Of a stretch of DNA of 64,000 nt, positions 22,671 to 36,722 are shown in pieces; position 1 is the stretch's first letter; each line of letters begins with the position of its first letter. The stretch is from Apium graveolens (lineage: Eukaryota; Streptophyta; Magnoliopsida; Apiales; Apiaceae): NCBI RefSeq assembly GCF_009905375.1, contig NC_133655.1, forward strand, positions 164,841,995 to 164,905,994, read 5' to 3'. Below the pieces are notes generated by a model. It saw only the letters and a program-made list of their open reading frames with translations, searched no databases and was not told the DNA's origin. The position numbers and the translations under genes are program-made.

Positions 22671-24933
22671 CAATATAAGATATCACCAACATCATTTCCT
22701 AGAAGCAACCAAGGAGCAAGCATAAAAACTCTCTCCCCCTTCTTCATCAAGCTTCATTCGGCCCTTCATCTTCAAGCCAAGAAATCAAATTCAAAACCTC
22801 AAATCTAGCCATGGTTAAATCCTCCCATTAATTCAAAAGCTTCCTAACAACCAAACTAAGGTAAGATAATTCTTTGATCTCTTTTTATCAAGATTTGATG
22901 GGTGAAATAAAATCAAGAAAGTTGATAATGAATAGTATGAATAGTAACTCTTCTTTGGTTTCTTGATTTCAATGGTGGTTTTAGGTTCCAAAAACCATAC
23001 CAAGCACTCCCAAGACTTCACCATCATCAAGAAAACATCTCAAGATTTTAAGAAAGGTAAAAATCTTTGACCCAACTTTATTTAAGATTCAATTTCAAGA
23101 TCCTTTTAGTATGTAGTTATAAACCTAGTTTTAGTGGTGATATTGTTAAGATCTTGATGTTTAGTTAAGTAGATTTAAAGTTGATTGTTGTTGCCTCAAG
23201 AACATGATGTTCTTGAGAGGAGTTAGTGTGTTGATGATGATATGGTGATTGTTGGTGGTAGTATAAATATTTAAGGCGTAAACGAAACTCCGATCATAAA
23301 CGTAATCTCGTTAAAATGAACAAAACATAACTTTAAGTTTCTGCAGAAAGTCCCGAAGATGTAAACTGTAGTTTCTTGAAAAACAACCCTTGATTATGAT
23401 AGAAAATGTTATAAGGATCGTTTTGGTACTTGAATCGCTTGATTCCGATTTACGGATCAAAAGTTATGACCATTTTACTAAAAGTGATTTACGCAACAAA
23501 AACTGCTACGAATCACGAATTTTGAAAATATAAAGGATCGACTTAAAAGTGTTCATAAATCCTGAAATTTTTACAGAGAGTAGAATAGTAGAATATTGAG
23601 TTTTTTAACTTTCATAAAAATTTCAAGTGAAAATAATGATTTTTCAGTTTTATAAAAGTATCGTAGCCGAGACCGCGTGATTAGAAACCTTAGAATCCAT
23701 AAGCGGAGCCGACAGCGAAAATGAAAATGAACTTAAGATTCTTTGAAAAATGAAGCGACCATGATGTGAATAAGGACTTAAAGGAATAATAAGGATACAA
23801 TAAGTTGAGAGGTTACATAATAATTAGCGCATGAGTGCAGGTAGCCGTAAATTAGAACGGGACTTAACGAAGTGAATTATGTTATGATTATAGATTTCTG
23901 AGCGGAACCTAGAGCATCCTCCATCTCGAGATACCCAGGCAAGTTTACGAACCCAACCATACAAACTGTTGTGTTGTGAAAGGATTATTTTATTATCATT
24001 GCATAAATACCATGTTCGCCATGATACATAGCTATTGAACTTTTGCATAATATAGCGATGTTGTACGATAAGTATATGTATCGTAAAATATTGATTTCCG
24101 CTTTAAGCGTGATGTATAATTATAAGACCGAGAGTCGGTCGGGATTTTAAGATGAAAACCCGGAAATCATTCCGGTGATATTAGGATAATTACAAGTCCA
24201 TAAAAGTACGTTTTAAAGGGACTCAACGTCCACTTACGAAACATTAAAATACCTCGAACTTTTATTAAAACGATTTCCCAACGATCATATTCGCTCAACT
24301 ATATTTTATTATTCGAACAATAAATATTTTATACCTATTCCTTTATTATATGAGAAGTATACTCCAACAATTATTTATTTCAAACCCGATTAAACATTAA
24401 AGATTATTGATTGCGTAGACATAAACTAGTTGAGGAATAGTATTTTAAATATTCTTTTAAAGAATAAACTCATTCGAGGTTAATTATTTATCGATTATCA
24501 TTTTGTTATTTATTAAAGGGTTTATTATGATTTAAAAATCATGGATCCTGATTTAATATACTTTCTGATTTTCGGAAAATCATTTGAATAATTTTAGATC
24601 GTCGGAGAATATTATCTCGACTTATTTTAAATATTTTGAATATAGTTTCAAAAGAAACTCCCCCTTATATAACAAATATGTTGACAACTCTCAACTCACA
24701 TCCTTAGTACTTCCTCCGAAAATTCTCGGAAGTACATATATATATGTACATATCCATGTGTACCTATCAACAAGAAATATGCTTGGGGAACAATATAAGT
24801 TCCATAAATATGATGGGATTCTTACAAGGACAAGGAGGGGTAGACTCCAGTACTTCGTGGACTGGAGAGACTACCAATTTACTACCATATGAGAAAGCAT
24901 TTCATATACTAATGAACATGTGGAGTATGCGTA

Positions 24934-25009
24934 CTTGAGAGGGATGGGCGCAAAACCGTGTCTTGAGAGGGATAGACGCGAAGTGTGTACCTGAGAGGGA
25001 CATACACAG
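24934..25009 (+). repeat. Three tandem copies of a 28-29-bp unit in the D 5' LTR
   Basis: Units begin CTTGAGAGGGATGGGCGC (24934), CTTGAGAGGGATAGACGCG (24962) and CTGAGAGGGACATACACAG (24991). They are decayed direct repeats. Confidence 0.7.
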
Positions 25010-25860
25010 AAAAGGCCAGAATGCGGCCAGGGTGATAACCAATAATAAAAGAGAATCGTCCATCTACATATAGAAAAGGTTACTTTTGTCGTAGTATGAC
25101 TGATCATCGTATGCGGTGGCTCCAACAAATGTCTTATTCTTCCAATTGGAATGGTGATGCTATACCGTAACCCAAGCCTAGGTGCTGGGTTTACTATTAA
25201 GGTATTCGAAGGATAATAAAATCCACTAAAGAATTATTTTTATAAGAAGGTGTGTGTCACCAAGGAAAAACTAAATTCGAATAAAACATAATTACTATAT
25301 ATGATGTTTTACGTAAGTTATCATACAATCATTTTCATACTGTACATTATTATGCTGGGCATTATAGCTCACACTTGTTTTCTTAAATTGACACAACATA
25401 ACAGTGAATCAAGATGCTTACCATGAGAACCATAGCCAGGAAACAGGTAGGAAATGGCCAGCTATTCCGTAGATTATTTGGCGCCGTACCGCAGGTAGTC
25501 CGAATAAGCTGGATTGGTTTTCAGTTGTTTTTAGTTCAGCTTATTTATAAGTATGACTTATGTATGGTAATAAATAAGAAACGTATATTTGACCGACGGA
25601 CTAGCCTTACTTAAAGGTTATTCCCTGGTAAGACTTAATTACTTTTGGGTTGTAATAATTATCACTTTGTGGTTTGATCTACTCTAGTAATGAATGGTTC
25701 GTTTCCAAGACAATAACCTGTAAGTGTGTGTGTGTGTGATAAGTGTGGGGTCATAAAGTGTGAGTATTTATATATTGTAGTATGAGGTAGGTGGTTTGTA
25801 GTAGTTTAGATGGCGTGGCTTCCGAGATTCCTGAACCCGGATTTTGGGGCGTCACAGAAT

Positions 25861-25873
25861 TGGTATCAGAGCC
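25861..25873 (+). other. Primer-binding site of element D
   Basis: TGGTATCAGAGCC, a full 13-base match to the initiator tRNA-Met type site, 4 bases after the LTR end. Confidence 0.92.
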
Positions 25874-25952
25874 TTAGGTTATCAAATCTCGGAAACAATA
25901 GGATATAAAATACGTAGACATAAAGATAATAAATAATCAATTAGAGCTCAAG

Positions 25953-26732
25953 TTGAGTTCGTCGTTGGGCTACATGGGTAGTCTTGACAGTTTTTACCCT
26001 CAAGGGAATTCCGACTCTAAGTTAGTAACACCTTGCCTATTGTGTCAGGTACCAGTGGAGCCTATGAGGGAGGTTGCCCTGTTGATGATGTTATGGTTCC
26101 TGAGTGTGACCCTACTCCCGAGCCAGAGGACCCACCCATTGATGACTCAGATGATGACCCTACTAAGGATGTCCCAGAGGAGGAGACCGACCTTCCTGCC
26201 CCCATAGCTGATGACGTTGAGATGACCTAGGGAGATGGCGTAGGCTGGAGGGATGTAGAGATGTGCCCTCACCCCACCATTCGCTCTCCTACTCCACCCC
26301 CATGGATTCAGAGCCCTATGCCCTATGCTGATGATGATGATGAGGATGGGATATGCACAGGTCTACGAGGCTTACAATATATCCTCTAGCGACCCAGACT
26401 CACCTCTACCACCCCCGGCGACCATACATGTAGCTATACACGACTGGATGGTGGCTTAGCTTAACGCTGAGATCACTGCAGCATCTGCTCGCATTGCGGA
26501 GTTACGCCAGGCATAGACAGCTGAGAGAGCCATCAGACTAGGATACCCAGGGGACTTCAGAGTTGCTTTCCCAGCCATAGCCCGCAGAGAGATTGATGGG
26601 ATTGAGCTCCGTACCCGGGTTCTGATGAGGATGACAGCGATTGGAGGATACATCCCAGTAGTTGATGCGGAGCTCATGTTGGCAGGAGCGATGAGGAGGG
26701 TGCGTGATCTCACGCGTAGTGACAGTGACTGA
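25953..26732 (+). pseudogene. Leader ORF remnant upstream of gag in element D
   Basis: The region between PBS and gag encodes a broken protein. It has an acidic, proline-rich part (PEPEDPPIDDSDDDPTKDVP at about 26115-26170), then, after stops and frame changes, a charged helical part (AERAIRLGYPGDFRVAFPA and GIELRTRVLMRMTAIGGYIP), ending DLTRSDSD at 26732. Layout (disordered N-half, helical C-half) and position match the leader ORFs of A and B, though sequence similarity is weak. The first bases after the PBS are also alignable with F. Confidence 0.5.
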
Positions 26733-27100
26733 GAGACTAGTGACTAGATATGGACATTAAAGAAGGTTGGGTGACTTGTCACCAATTTTGATAGGATATC
26801 TAGTAATAGATAGCGTTTCTAGCCCTTCAGGGTATACGACTTATGTATTTACATTTCAGTATTTAGGTTAAGTAATGATGTATTATAACCAGTCATGTAT
26901 GAACTCATCTAGTTGTTTTGTCCCCCAGATATAAGTGGGAGACCTTATGAAATATATATCTAGCAGTTATTAAGAAATTGATGTCCATATTATTGCACTT
27001 TATAAAAATATGCTAGATAATAAATGACATGCTTACACATGAATAATTAATCCAACTGTAATAATTGCAACTATGTTGACAAATCTTCATTATCAGAACA

Positions 27101-28330
27101 ATGCCACCCCGTAGAAGAGGAACCAGGGCACAACCGCAGAATTGGTTAACCAACAACGGAATGAACCTGACCCTGTAGTAAATGAAGAGAGTGAAGAGGA
27201 CCTAGACTATAATGAATATGATGAGGAAGAATATGTAGAAGAAGAGGCTAAAGATACCCATCAGGGAGGGAACCCCATGAATGAATTTATGGAACTGTTA
27301 AGAGCAAATCTGAACCAACAACCTATTCCACCACAGCCACATGATGCCCAACATACTGCAGCCACTGCCTTTAGGGCCTTCAAATCTCTCAAACCCCCAG
27401 AGTTTCTAGGATCTGCCGACCCCGTTGAAGCACGGGCCTGGCTCAAAGAGATAGAAAAGTCCTTCGAGATACTAGGTGTAGATGAATGACATAAGACTAT
27501 TTTCGCTTCTTACATGCTGAAAGGAGAAGCTAACTACTGGTGGGAGTCCAAACGAAACTTAAAGACTGATGCTATGATCCCATGGGATATATTTACCCGA
27601 CTGTTCTTAGACAAGTATTTCCCTAGGTTTATGGAGACCCAGATGGAGATTAAGTTTCTGGATTTGAAACAGGATAAGATGATTGTGGACGAATATGAGG
27701 CCAAGTTTACTGAGTTGTCGAGATTTGTTCCTGAGTTCGTGAATACCGAAGAGAAGAAAGCGCGAAGGTTTTAGCTTGGTCTGAAAAAGTGGATCCAAAA
27801 CTGAGTGGCGGTGTTAGAGATGACAGACTATGCCACCTTAGTGCAGAAAGCCTTGATTATTGAAGCTGGCAGTGAGCAGAGTGTGAAGGAAAAGGAAAAT
27901 AGGAAGAGGAAGATAGGAATCCAAGGAATAGGAACCGGGAACATGAGCCTTCCAAGCAGGTTCATCAGGGGAGTGGTGTCCCAACCTGCACGAGGCCCCG
28001 GATTCAGAAAATCCCCAAGTGAAAGTGTTATCCAGGGCGAAGGACAATCTAGGGCAACATTTCATAGCCAACCCCGCGCCCCAATATCAGAGTGTCAAAC
28101 CTGTACGAGGAGGCACCTTGGAGTGTGCAGCTTGGCGAGAGCCCCTTTGAAATGCTATAGGTGTGGTCAAACCGAACACCTTTCCAACAACTGCAACCGA
28201 CCCTGCGTAACATGTTTCTAATGTGGGAAAGTAGGACACATGAGGAAGGATTTCCTGACACTGAAGCCCCCAGCCTCAGGGATGAGCAGAGTTGCATCCA
28301 ACCGACTCCCAGCTGCTAGGACCTTCAATA
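27101..28330 (+). pseudogene. gag: gag of element D, broken
   Basis: ATG at 27101 (MPPRRRGTRAQPQ), with a frameshift near 27140. In-frame stops follow at 27487 (TGA), 27772 (TAG), 27802 (TGA) and 28219 (TAA). An acidic stretch precedes the gag domain (FRAFKSLKPPEFLGSADPVE, ANYWWES). Three zinc-knuckle motifs are legible: CQTCTRRHLGVC, CYRCGQTEHLSNNC and a damaged third that holds the TAA and ends in F instead of C. Non-functional. Confidence 0.9.
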
Positions 28331-29165
28331 TTACTGTTCAAGATGTTGTCTGAAACACTGAGGTGATAGCACGTACCCTTTTGTTAAATTCTGAGCATGC
28401 AAATGTCCTATTTGATTCTAGAGCAACCAAGTCATTTATATCTCAAGATTTTGCTAAAAAGTTAAAACTTAACGCCATACCCTTACGCGAGGTATTACAA
28501 GTGAAAATAACAAACAAATAAATAATTCCTGTGAATCAAGTACACCCTAAGTGCAAGTTGAAATTAGAAGGGAAGATCTTCGAGGTTGACCTAATCCCAT
28601 TTGCGTTAGGGGAATTTGATGTAATCTTAGTAATGGGTTGGTCATCCAGTAATGGAGCGCAAATAAATTATGAACAGAAGAGGGTAAATATAAGATTACA
28701 AAATGGAAAAGAAGTAGTGGTTAGAGGTCAACGACGAGACCAGAAATTTCTGACCATGCTACAGGCAAAAAGATTATTAAGGAAAGGTAACGAGGCCTAT
28801 TTGGCTTATGTGGTAGATACCAAGAAGGAAGTCCCTATTATACAGGATATACCCGTAGTGAACGAATTCAAGGAGATGTTTCCAGAGAACTTACCAGGGT
28901 TGCCACCTGACAGGGAAATAGAATTTGCTATAGAATTAGCACCAGGAACGACACCAGTATCCAAGGCCCCATATAGGCTAGCCCCAGTTGAGATGAAGGA
29001 ACTAGCTTCTCAACTGCAAGAGTTATTAGATAATGGAATGATAAGACCCAGTGTGTCACCATGGGGAGCGCCAATACTGTTTGTAAAGAAAAAGGACGGC
29101 AGTATGAGATTATGAATAGACTATCGATAATTGAATAAGCTGACTATTAAGAATAGGTACCCTCT
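28331..29165 (+). pseudogene. Protease and N-terminal RT of element D, broken and split
   Basis: The protease active site reads LFDSRATKSFIS, with DSG changed to DSR. TGA at 28351, TAA at 28519, TGA at 29113 and TAA at 29128 interrupt the frame. The linker [19 protein letters not shown] and RT motifs [19 protein letters not shown] precede the insertion of element E after NRYP. CCTCT at 29161-29165 is the left target duplication. Confidence 0.9.
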
Positions 29166-29757
29166 TGTTAGGTCACACACACTGTAGAGGGGGTGAATAC
29201 AGTGTAAAGTACAATCAAATCGAACTTTAATATCTCAAGTAACAGAATACAAACTTTATTGAACCAATAAACTCTGTTACAGTATGGAACTGTTACCTCT
29301 CAGTGATGAACAAATATCACGAGAGCTGCTAGGGTTACAATGAATAATCTTCTCGAATATGATAACACTTATAGTGTAAACCCTATGTCTGTGTTTATAT
29401 ACTACACAGTTACAAGATAATCGCTAATTGATATGGAATATAATTCTGCTTCCTAAAATATATCAATCAGATATCTTTTCTTCCAAGTATTCTATTCTTC
29501 ATAGAATTCCTTCTTCATGCATATCTCTTCTTATGTTTATCTTGATCTTCTTTCCTTTAATCAGCTACTGTCCTTATCTGAACGTCCTTCAGCACTTAAG
29601 TTATGATATCCATCTTCTGATGATTATCTCCTGATAATATAAGTAATGATATCCTTAAGTCCTGACTTCCAGTAAGTACTGATTTATCCTGTTTAAGTAA
29701 GATCCGAAAACTAAACATAAATCATATTAACCATGACATTATCAAATATATCTAACA
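29166..29757 (-). repeat. 3' LTR of element E (592 bp)
   Basis: Begins TGTTAGGTCACACAC and ends ATATCTAACA (plus-strand reading), with inverted termini TGTTAG/CTAACA. It is the same length as the copy at 58098-58689, with 7 substitutions and no indels by eye. Confidence 0.95.
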
Positions 29758-29770
29758 ATCTCCCCAACTT
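29758..29770 (-). other. Polypurine tract of element E
   Basis: On the minus strand AAGTTGGGGAGAT lies directly before the 3' LTR. Confidence 0.85.
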
Positions 29771-29960
29771 GTAAATTAGCATAATATACAAGTTTAACAG
29801 ATATTTGATGATGTCAAAAACATTAAGTACAAATGCATGAGAATTAGACTAGATAACTACAACTTACAGTCCTTAAAGCTTTACCAATATTTAACTTCTG
29901 ATAACAGCTTCAGTCTGTACAAATATCAGAATTTAAGCAGTTGTAGATCTTGACTTGGCT

Positions 29961-32900
29961 TCATCTTCTGATCTCTCTGATGTCAGGAGTTGTTCTGAGA
30001 TAGTTCTTCAACAAACATCTCTCAGCATATCTAAGTTCATCAATCATTCTCCTTTTAGCATCTTTAAGCTCTGCATTATCTTCACCAATTTGAAAGATTG
30101 CAGCCCTAAGATCATTAATCTTTGCTTTTCTTATATCCTGATCCAGTCTGATCAAATAAGCTTTATCAGGCTCAAGATTGAATTCCACAGCCCTGTAACC
30201 CAGAAAGGTAGTTATAATCTTAGCAGTATTGGGCTTCATTTCAACTATATCACCCTTGTGATCTCTGTACTTTGGAACATATGTGCTGTCAGACTTAATA
30301 GAATAAAGCCTTTTCTGTCTCTGAATCTGATCCTTCAAATAGTTTGCAGCACTTCCTGTCAATCTGTCATCCACTTGAAGTAAGAATAGTACATGCTCCA
30401 ATTCTTCAAAATACTTCAATAAAATGACATTTTTCCTTATATGATAAACCCTACCATCTATCATGAAGTACAACAAGATGTGTTCTTTCAAGTAGGTATG
30501 GTAAACTATTTGTACAGATTCCAGTTGATTCAATCTCTCAGGAGTTGCTCCAATACCTGGTTCACTCAAGGAAGTTGGATCATTGGTAGTGTTCTGTATA
30601 CTTCTTTCATCAGCACTTCCCAATCTAGTTTTATCTCTTGCTTCCTTTCGAGTAACTACTCTTGCTTCAAAACCACTTGCAGCAGTCTTCAAAGGTTGAG
30701 TCTGTTTTGCTTTAGTGAATCCTGGTAGGAGTTTCTTTGATCTATCTTCTGATTTCAAGTTAACTTGAGCTGTGTTAGAGGTTACTTGCTTCTTCGAAAT
30801 ATCAGAACTTACTGTCTCTTGACTCTGAACAACTTGAGCCATGTTAGAGGTTGTCTTAAAAACTTTTCTTGAAGTCAGAGCAAGATCATCCTTTTCATCA
30901 GTGATTTCTTCAGTCACAGGAGGCACATAAACATTGATAGGTTCACCAACCTTTTCTTTACCTTTGGATCTTGGATCTATCTGCGGTTGTGATTTAGCCA
31001 ATGTTGCTTCAGTATCTGTCCTTTCTTTTATCACAGTGCCTTTGAGTTTTGGAAGTATCTTTTTACCAGAAGCTTCAGATTTAGATGTGACTTTCTCTGA
31101 TTTAAGTCTGGCTTCTTCTTCTATTAAACTCTCCAAGTCCATTCCTGGATTTTCCTGAAGAAATAACTGTCTTGACATTTCTTCATCAAGATCTAAAAAA
31201 TCATCAGAACTTATCCTTTTACCAGTAGCAGAACTAATTCTTTTCCCAGTATCAGAACTTGTCCTGTGACTTGTGATTTCAGCTTTTCTTGATGAGAAAT
31301 CTCTACCTTGACTATGACCTCTACCCATTCCTGAGTTTCCTTGATCATCCTTCTCATCATCCTTCCCTTTCAGTGTCTTGTCAGTCTTGCATTTGGACTT
31401 AATTACTTTCTCCCCCTTTTTGGCATCAGCAGGTAGTAGAAGAGAGACAAGCAATTCCACTGAGGCTTAGATTTCAGTAAGTTGAGATTGCTGAGAAGCT
31501 TGATTTTTCAGAATATCATCAATCTGAGCTTGTTGTTTCACTTGAGTCTTCTCAATATAATCAATCCTGTCAAAGGTAGGTTTGAAGAACTGTTTCTTAT
31601 CAATCTTGTGAACTTGATCTTGTTTGATAAATTCTTCCCTAATCTTGTGTAGCTCCGCATGAGTAGTTGAATAAAGACCTTGTAGATGTTTAGTACTCAA
31701 TGCAGTGACTCTAAGCTGTGTTTTGAAATCATCAGTAATTAACATCTCATCAGCTTTAGTCAAGTGCTCAGCAAGATGCTTTGCAGCTGGAACACAGGAA
31801 ACTGAGTTCCATTCATTAGTCCACTCCTGTCCTGCAGGAGTTTCACTCCAAGGCACTGGTGCTTCTCCGGTAACAAACTTCTTAACAAGTTCAGATTTAA
31901 GAACAGTTTGTGGAGGGGCATGTCCTGAAGGACCTGCTTCATCAGCATCTGCATTTGGAGCATCATCACCAGTTTCTCCAGCATTTGCAGCATAAGAATT
32001 TACAGAATCAGTATCTTCTGATAAAACAACAGTGTGAGTAGCAATGGAGGCTTCAGCATCCTCTAATTGCTAATCTGGTTCTAAGTTCTGATCAACAGCC
32101 ATATCCTGATGCTCACCTATATTCTGATCATCAGCATCTAGATGCAGAAAAGGTGTAGTAGATAATTCTGGAGTTTGAGCAGCGTCAGAAACAGGTGTTG
32201 TTGATGGATTAGTTGTTGTTGGAGCTTCTAAGAGAATTACTTCAGGCACAACCAAGGTCTGGATATCAATATCAGCACTTGTGCCTGTAGTAACAGGAGA
32301 TACAGATTTTTGAACAGGAGACACAGATTGTGTATTGGCCTTTTCAGTAACAGCTTCCTGAGTTGGAGTGGATGGAGAAGTAGTGACTGGAACAGATTCC
32401 TTTTCTTGTGAGATCAGAGATTCCTGATCCCCTTCCTTAGCTGATGCTTCTTCATCATCTGAAACTGGCCTTTTTACCCTCTGTTTCTTGTATCTCTTTG
32501 TAGATATGGATTCCTTGGGAGTTTCAGGAACAGTCATTCTTCTAAGCCTCTTGAGAAGCCCAGATCCCCCAATTGTAGAATCCTTCTGAGAAGTCACTTT
32601 CTCAGTTTCTTGGACAACAGGTTCTGATGTAGAAACCTGTTCCTTACTGTCAGATTCATCTCTCAAAGCAATCCTCCTTCTCTTTTGAGGTGTTTGAGGA
32701 ACAGTCTTTGTCCTCTTAGGCTTGGAAGATGAAGGTTTCACAGGAGGTTCGAGGATGAGGGTTGAACTGTCTGTGAAGTGGAGAGATATGATTTGAGATA
32801 TTGCCTAAGTGTTGGTTGAGTAGTATGGGTGGTAGGTGCTGATGGTTGTTGTGATGTTTGGGAGGTGGTTGTTGGTTGGACATCAGGATAAACAGATCTA

Positions 32901-32966
32901 TAGGAATCAGGATCAGCATTTACTAAGATCTGTTTTACAGATTGAGGAATCTGTAAAGGTCTAACC
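29961..32966 (-). pseudogene. Third ORF of element E, C-terminal part (about 1,000 codons), broken
   Basis: Continues the ORF that begins at 49939 and is interrupted by element F; the frame is kept across the insertion. A one-base frameshift lies near 32750, TAG at 32067-32069 and TAA near 31464. Content is a long, low-complexity S/T/P/E-rich stretch with basic nuclear-localisation-like patches (PQKRRRIALR, KRYKKQRVKRPVSDDEE), then a helical segment (EEFIKQDQVHKIDKKQFF, QAQIDDILKNQASQQ), then a basic/acidic linker and a C-terminal globular part (LKEHILLYFMIDGRVYHI, ITTFLGYRAVEFNLEPDKAY). I see no signal peptide, membrane anchor or enzyme motif, so nothing supports an actual envelope protein. 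Function unknown. Confidence 0.8.
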
Positions 32967-32971
32967 ACTGG

Positions 32972-35036
32972 TGTAATAACCCCCAAAATTTTGAACTTTT
33001 TGTAACCCTTATGAATAGTGTTTTACCTAAATGAGAAAACTTTTCATGCCACACTATGTAGGGGTTCTGTTATGGATATTCTGAGATTTTATTAGTACTC
33101 TATATGGTATATAAGTGTATGTAAAGATCGTCAGAATCCAATTCCGAACACTTTGATTTTTCCCGGAAATCCACTAGATACGGAAAGAATTGAGTATAAG
33201 GTAACAGGAAAAAGGATTTAAATTAAAGGATTATAAGAGAGGATCATAAAAGGAATATAATATATTGAGAAAGGTTAAGGGAACCTAAGTAATAAGATCC
33301 CGGGTATGATCCCTCAAACGATAAACGAAAACGAAAGTTAAGCGAACCGTATAACAGATCAGCGGTCATTAGGCAAACAATTAGGGAATTAATCAAAGGG
33401 ATTAGAGAGGATGATGTCACCCAACCAATGAGAAGAGGACAAGGAGGGAAAGATGACATCATAGCATGACACAAGAATGACATAAGGAGGAAGGAGATGT
33501 GGATGGTTATTAACCCCACAAAGTCCAAGGTTAAATAGGTAATTAACTAAAACAAAAACAAAACCAAATCAACCAAGCCAAAACAAATCATTTTTCACCA
33601 AAACAAAAATCTATTTCTCTTCACCAAGAACTTGCTCTCGGCTTTTTGGCATTTCAAAGGGAAAAATTTTCAAAATCCAAGCTTCCTAAATTGGTAAGAT
33701 AATTCCCTAGTCATCCTTATGCATAGATATGGCTATATTATGAGTTTAAGCACCCCATTCATTCTCAATCTTCTTCAATAAATCAATGAAGAAGACAATG
33801 AATAGTGATTTCAAAGTTTTTAACTTGAATTTTTCTTGTTTTCCTTTAAGATCCAAGCATCCCTAAGACTTCTCAAAGCTTCTTAAGGCTTCCTAGCTAC
33901 TTCCACCATTTCAAGGAAGGTATATCATCTCCAAACCCTAGATTCCTTTGCATAATAAGATAATTTTGATTGTTATGGTGATATAGTAGCTTAATGCTTG
34001 TGGTTTAGAGTTTGGGTTGGAGTGGTAGTGAAATGGAATGGTGAATCTTGTTGTTTTGATTAAAAGAACTTAAGTATAGTTATTTTCAAGCTTAAGCATA
34101 AGTATAAATGTTAATATTGAATTGATTGGGGCTGTTATGATGTGATAAGGATGGAGTTTGGTTGTATGAATGGATTGAGGTTGAATTGTGATGGTTTTTG
34201 AATGGTTTAAAATTGGGAAATCGCGTAAACATAGTTGTCGTAATGTCCGATTTACTTTAGACTGCTTTTGTTCATAACATTTGGACCCGAGAACTCCCTG
34301 CTAGATTATGACCATTGCCATGTTTAGATAGTTCATGTTACGAGCTTCTTTTTGATATGTAGTTCGTTTGATTCCGATGTACGGTTTAGGAGAAACGACC
34401 ATTTCAAGTAACGGCATTTCGCGAACGAAACTTTTCCCCTCGCCTTACTTTGAAACATAGGTTAAAGACCAAAAAGGGTTAATTAGTGTATGAAACAATT
34501 ATGGTAAGAGTGTTAGGAAGTTGGTAAGACACTCGCGAAGGAATCGCCTTAAAACTCGTAATGGTTAATTTATTAAAAATGGTGGAGCCAAGGGTACTCG
34601 AGTGACATAAGAGAATCAGTAAGCGCAAAACAAGCGTTAGAGTCTAAGTTAGTTAAAGTATAGATTTACAAGTGACTTTGGTTTAATTACAACTTACTTG
34701 TTGTTTATAGGTTACCAGACTCGTCCCGAGCCTTTTATCACCCCCAGTCGCTCAGGCAAGTTTTCTACCCGTTATAACTGTTGTTGTGATGTATATGTGT
34801 ATATGCATGATCTTGCGATAAATGCATATTTGTTATTAGCAAATTCTTGCGATATATTGTAGCATGTGATATGGTACATATGCATGCCTGTTTCATATTC
34901 TTGCCATATATATCTGTTGGTTCAGTTGATAATACCTATGCTAGAGAATAGCGGTAATTTACATATACCCTTAGTAGAGGGACCCAAAGGTGAAAGCATT
35001 TTCTAAAACCGGGAGTCGAGGATCCCGAGTAGATTT

Positions 35037-35073
<37 letters not shown>

Positions 35074-36328
35074 GGTAATAGTTTTCAAAACTATTAATCG
35101 AATAAGGTTTATTCGATAACTTTATTTTATTAATGAATATTATCTTGAATATTCATTCGAGGACTTATGACTCCTTTATATTATTTATTGAATATTACTT
35201 GGATATTCATTTGAGGATGTATGACTCCTTTATTTTATTTAATGAATATTATTTATAATATTCATTCGAGGTATTATGACTCCGCTTATTATTTATTAAT
35301 ATTCTTTATTTATTAAAGAATAATGTTCGATAATCAAACTTACTTTTGATATTCAAATAAAGATATTACTTTCGTATAAGTATATCTTTGATTATTTACT
35401 ATTCATTTCAAGTATAAGTTTTCCAACTTCTACCTCAATTACTCTTTATGGGAATATTATGTAAATAATAATATTCAGATATTTCTTTATATTGAGACTG
35501 ATTTACTTTATTAAATCAGCGTTATTCCAAACCCTCTTTAAAGCATTTTCAAGTCTTTAAAATGATTTTCAAAAGTTAGAGCGGATCCCAAAACTCATTT
35601 TTATATTTAAGATCCCAAAACAAGTTTCTACTTGGGGAAAGGGGGAACGAGCTTTACGTTTTAGAGTCATGGATTTCATCTGAACTAGGAGTGGCGTAAG
35701 TGGTCGAGTGGCGCCAGCCCAACCTTATTATATTGGCCCAAATGGCCTGGAAGTTCCGCTAAGGCGGTCCATTCCTTAGGAGTTCAGTGTTCGGTTGACA
35801 ATTAAATCCGACAGGTTCTCCTCTACATGTAGAAAATGGTGGGGTTGTACTACTACGACTGATCATCGTAAGTGGTCTTCCTGGCGCGGCAAACTCCCGT
35901 AATGAGTTCATCATCCATTTGGATAATTCTGCAACACTACCCGTAGCATTTCGATCGAAAGGCTACTGATGGGTGGTTGCTGAAGCATTGATAGGGTCAA
36001 ACAGGTTTATTGGTGTATCCATTGAATGAAGTATCTCGTAACTTCATTTCTTTTGAGAATCAAATTATGTATAATTATAACTTGTGGAAGATAATGGGAA
36101 TTAACTGTAAATTTATCAAGTAATCATTTTGGGTTGTAATAACTTTTAATTGTGGATTCAAGGACTTGTACTTATTTCAATTTCATCTCTGAGACTATAA
36201 CGGGTTGTGGTGTGTATTAGTGTGGGGTCACAACATAGGGTTATTTATTATTAATTAAGTGAAGTGATATTGTGGAAAGAAAGACCGTGACGACCCGGAT
36301 CGCTGACCCCGGATCTGGGGGTGTTACA
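32972..36328 (+). repeat. 5' LTR of element F (3357 bp)
   Basis: Starts TGTAATAACCCCC and ends GGGGGTGTTACA before the PBS. It lacks about 440 bp present in the right LTR (48497-48930) and contains about 220 bp that the right LTR lacks (between CTACCCGTTA and AAAGGTGAAAGC). A TA-dinucleotide run lies at 35038-35072. Confidence 0.92.
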
Positions 36329-36332
36329 GAAA

Positions 36333-36345
36333 TGGTATCAGAGCT
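36333..36345 (+). other. Primer-binding site of element F
   Basis: TGGTATCAGAGCT, 4 bases after the LTR end; intact despite the decayed interior. Confidence 0.9.
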
Positions 36346-36515
36346 AAGCGTTATAAACCTCAGAGATGATGTGACGTTAAGATAATAAGTTCACTAAGAT
36401 AATAAGAACTTTTGCCAAGTTCATAGTCGGGCTACCTAACGTAGTACTGACAGTTAAAACCCTTATGGGAACCCTTATAAATATCGTGATAGAAGCGTAG
36501 TTCGTTATCGTATAT

Positions 36516-36722
36516 GGTAGCGGAACTCCGAACCCTGAGGCTGAGGAGCAACAGCGCGATGATGTTTTATTACTTATTGGAGATCAGATTGTGGATCCGG
36601 TACAGTGTCCTAACGCAGGACCGGATGATGTTGATATTGAGGATGTAGTGGTTGAGGATGTTGTCCTAGATGGGATTGTTGCTGAGGAGGATCTCGTGGA
36701 GGATCCTAACAAGAATGAATAA
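36516..36722 (+). pseudogene. Leader ORF remnant of element F
   Basis: An open stretch of 68 codons and a stop, very acidic (VDIEDVVVEDVVLDG, AEEDLVEDPNKNE). The DNA before it aligns with the D leader (GGGCTAC, then CTGACAGTT). It has no in-frame ATG at its start, so it is a remnant. Confidence 0.45.

Larger units (their letters stand above)
22068..25856 (+). repeat. 5' LTR of element D (3789 bp)
   Basis: Starts TGTAATAACTC and ends GGCGTCACA, 4 bases before the PBS. The first 1.8 kb matches the LTR at 61298-63128. TATAAAAT at 22663-22670, followed by a pyrimidine-rich stretch (CTCTCTCCCCC), is a plausible promoter core. No gene is seen inside. Confidence 0.92.
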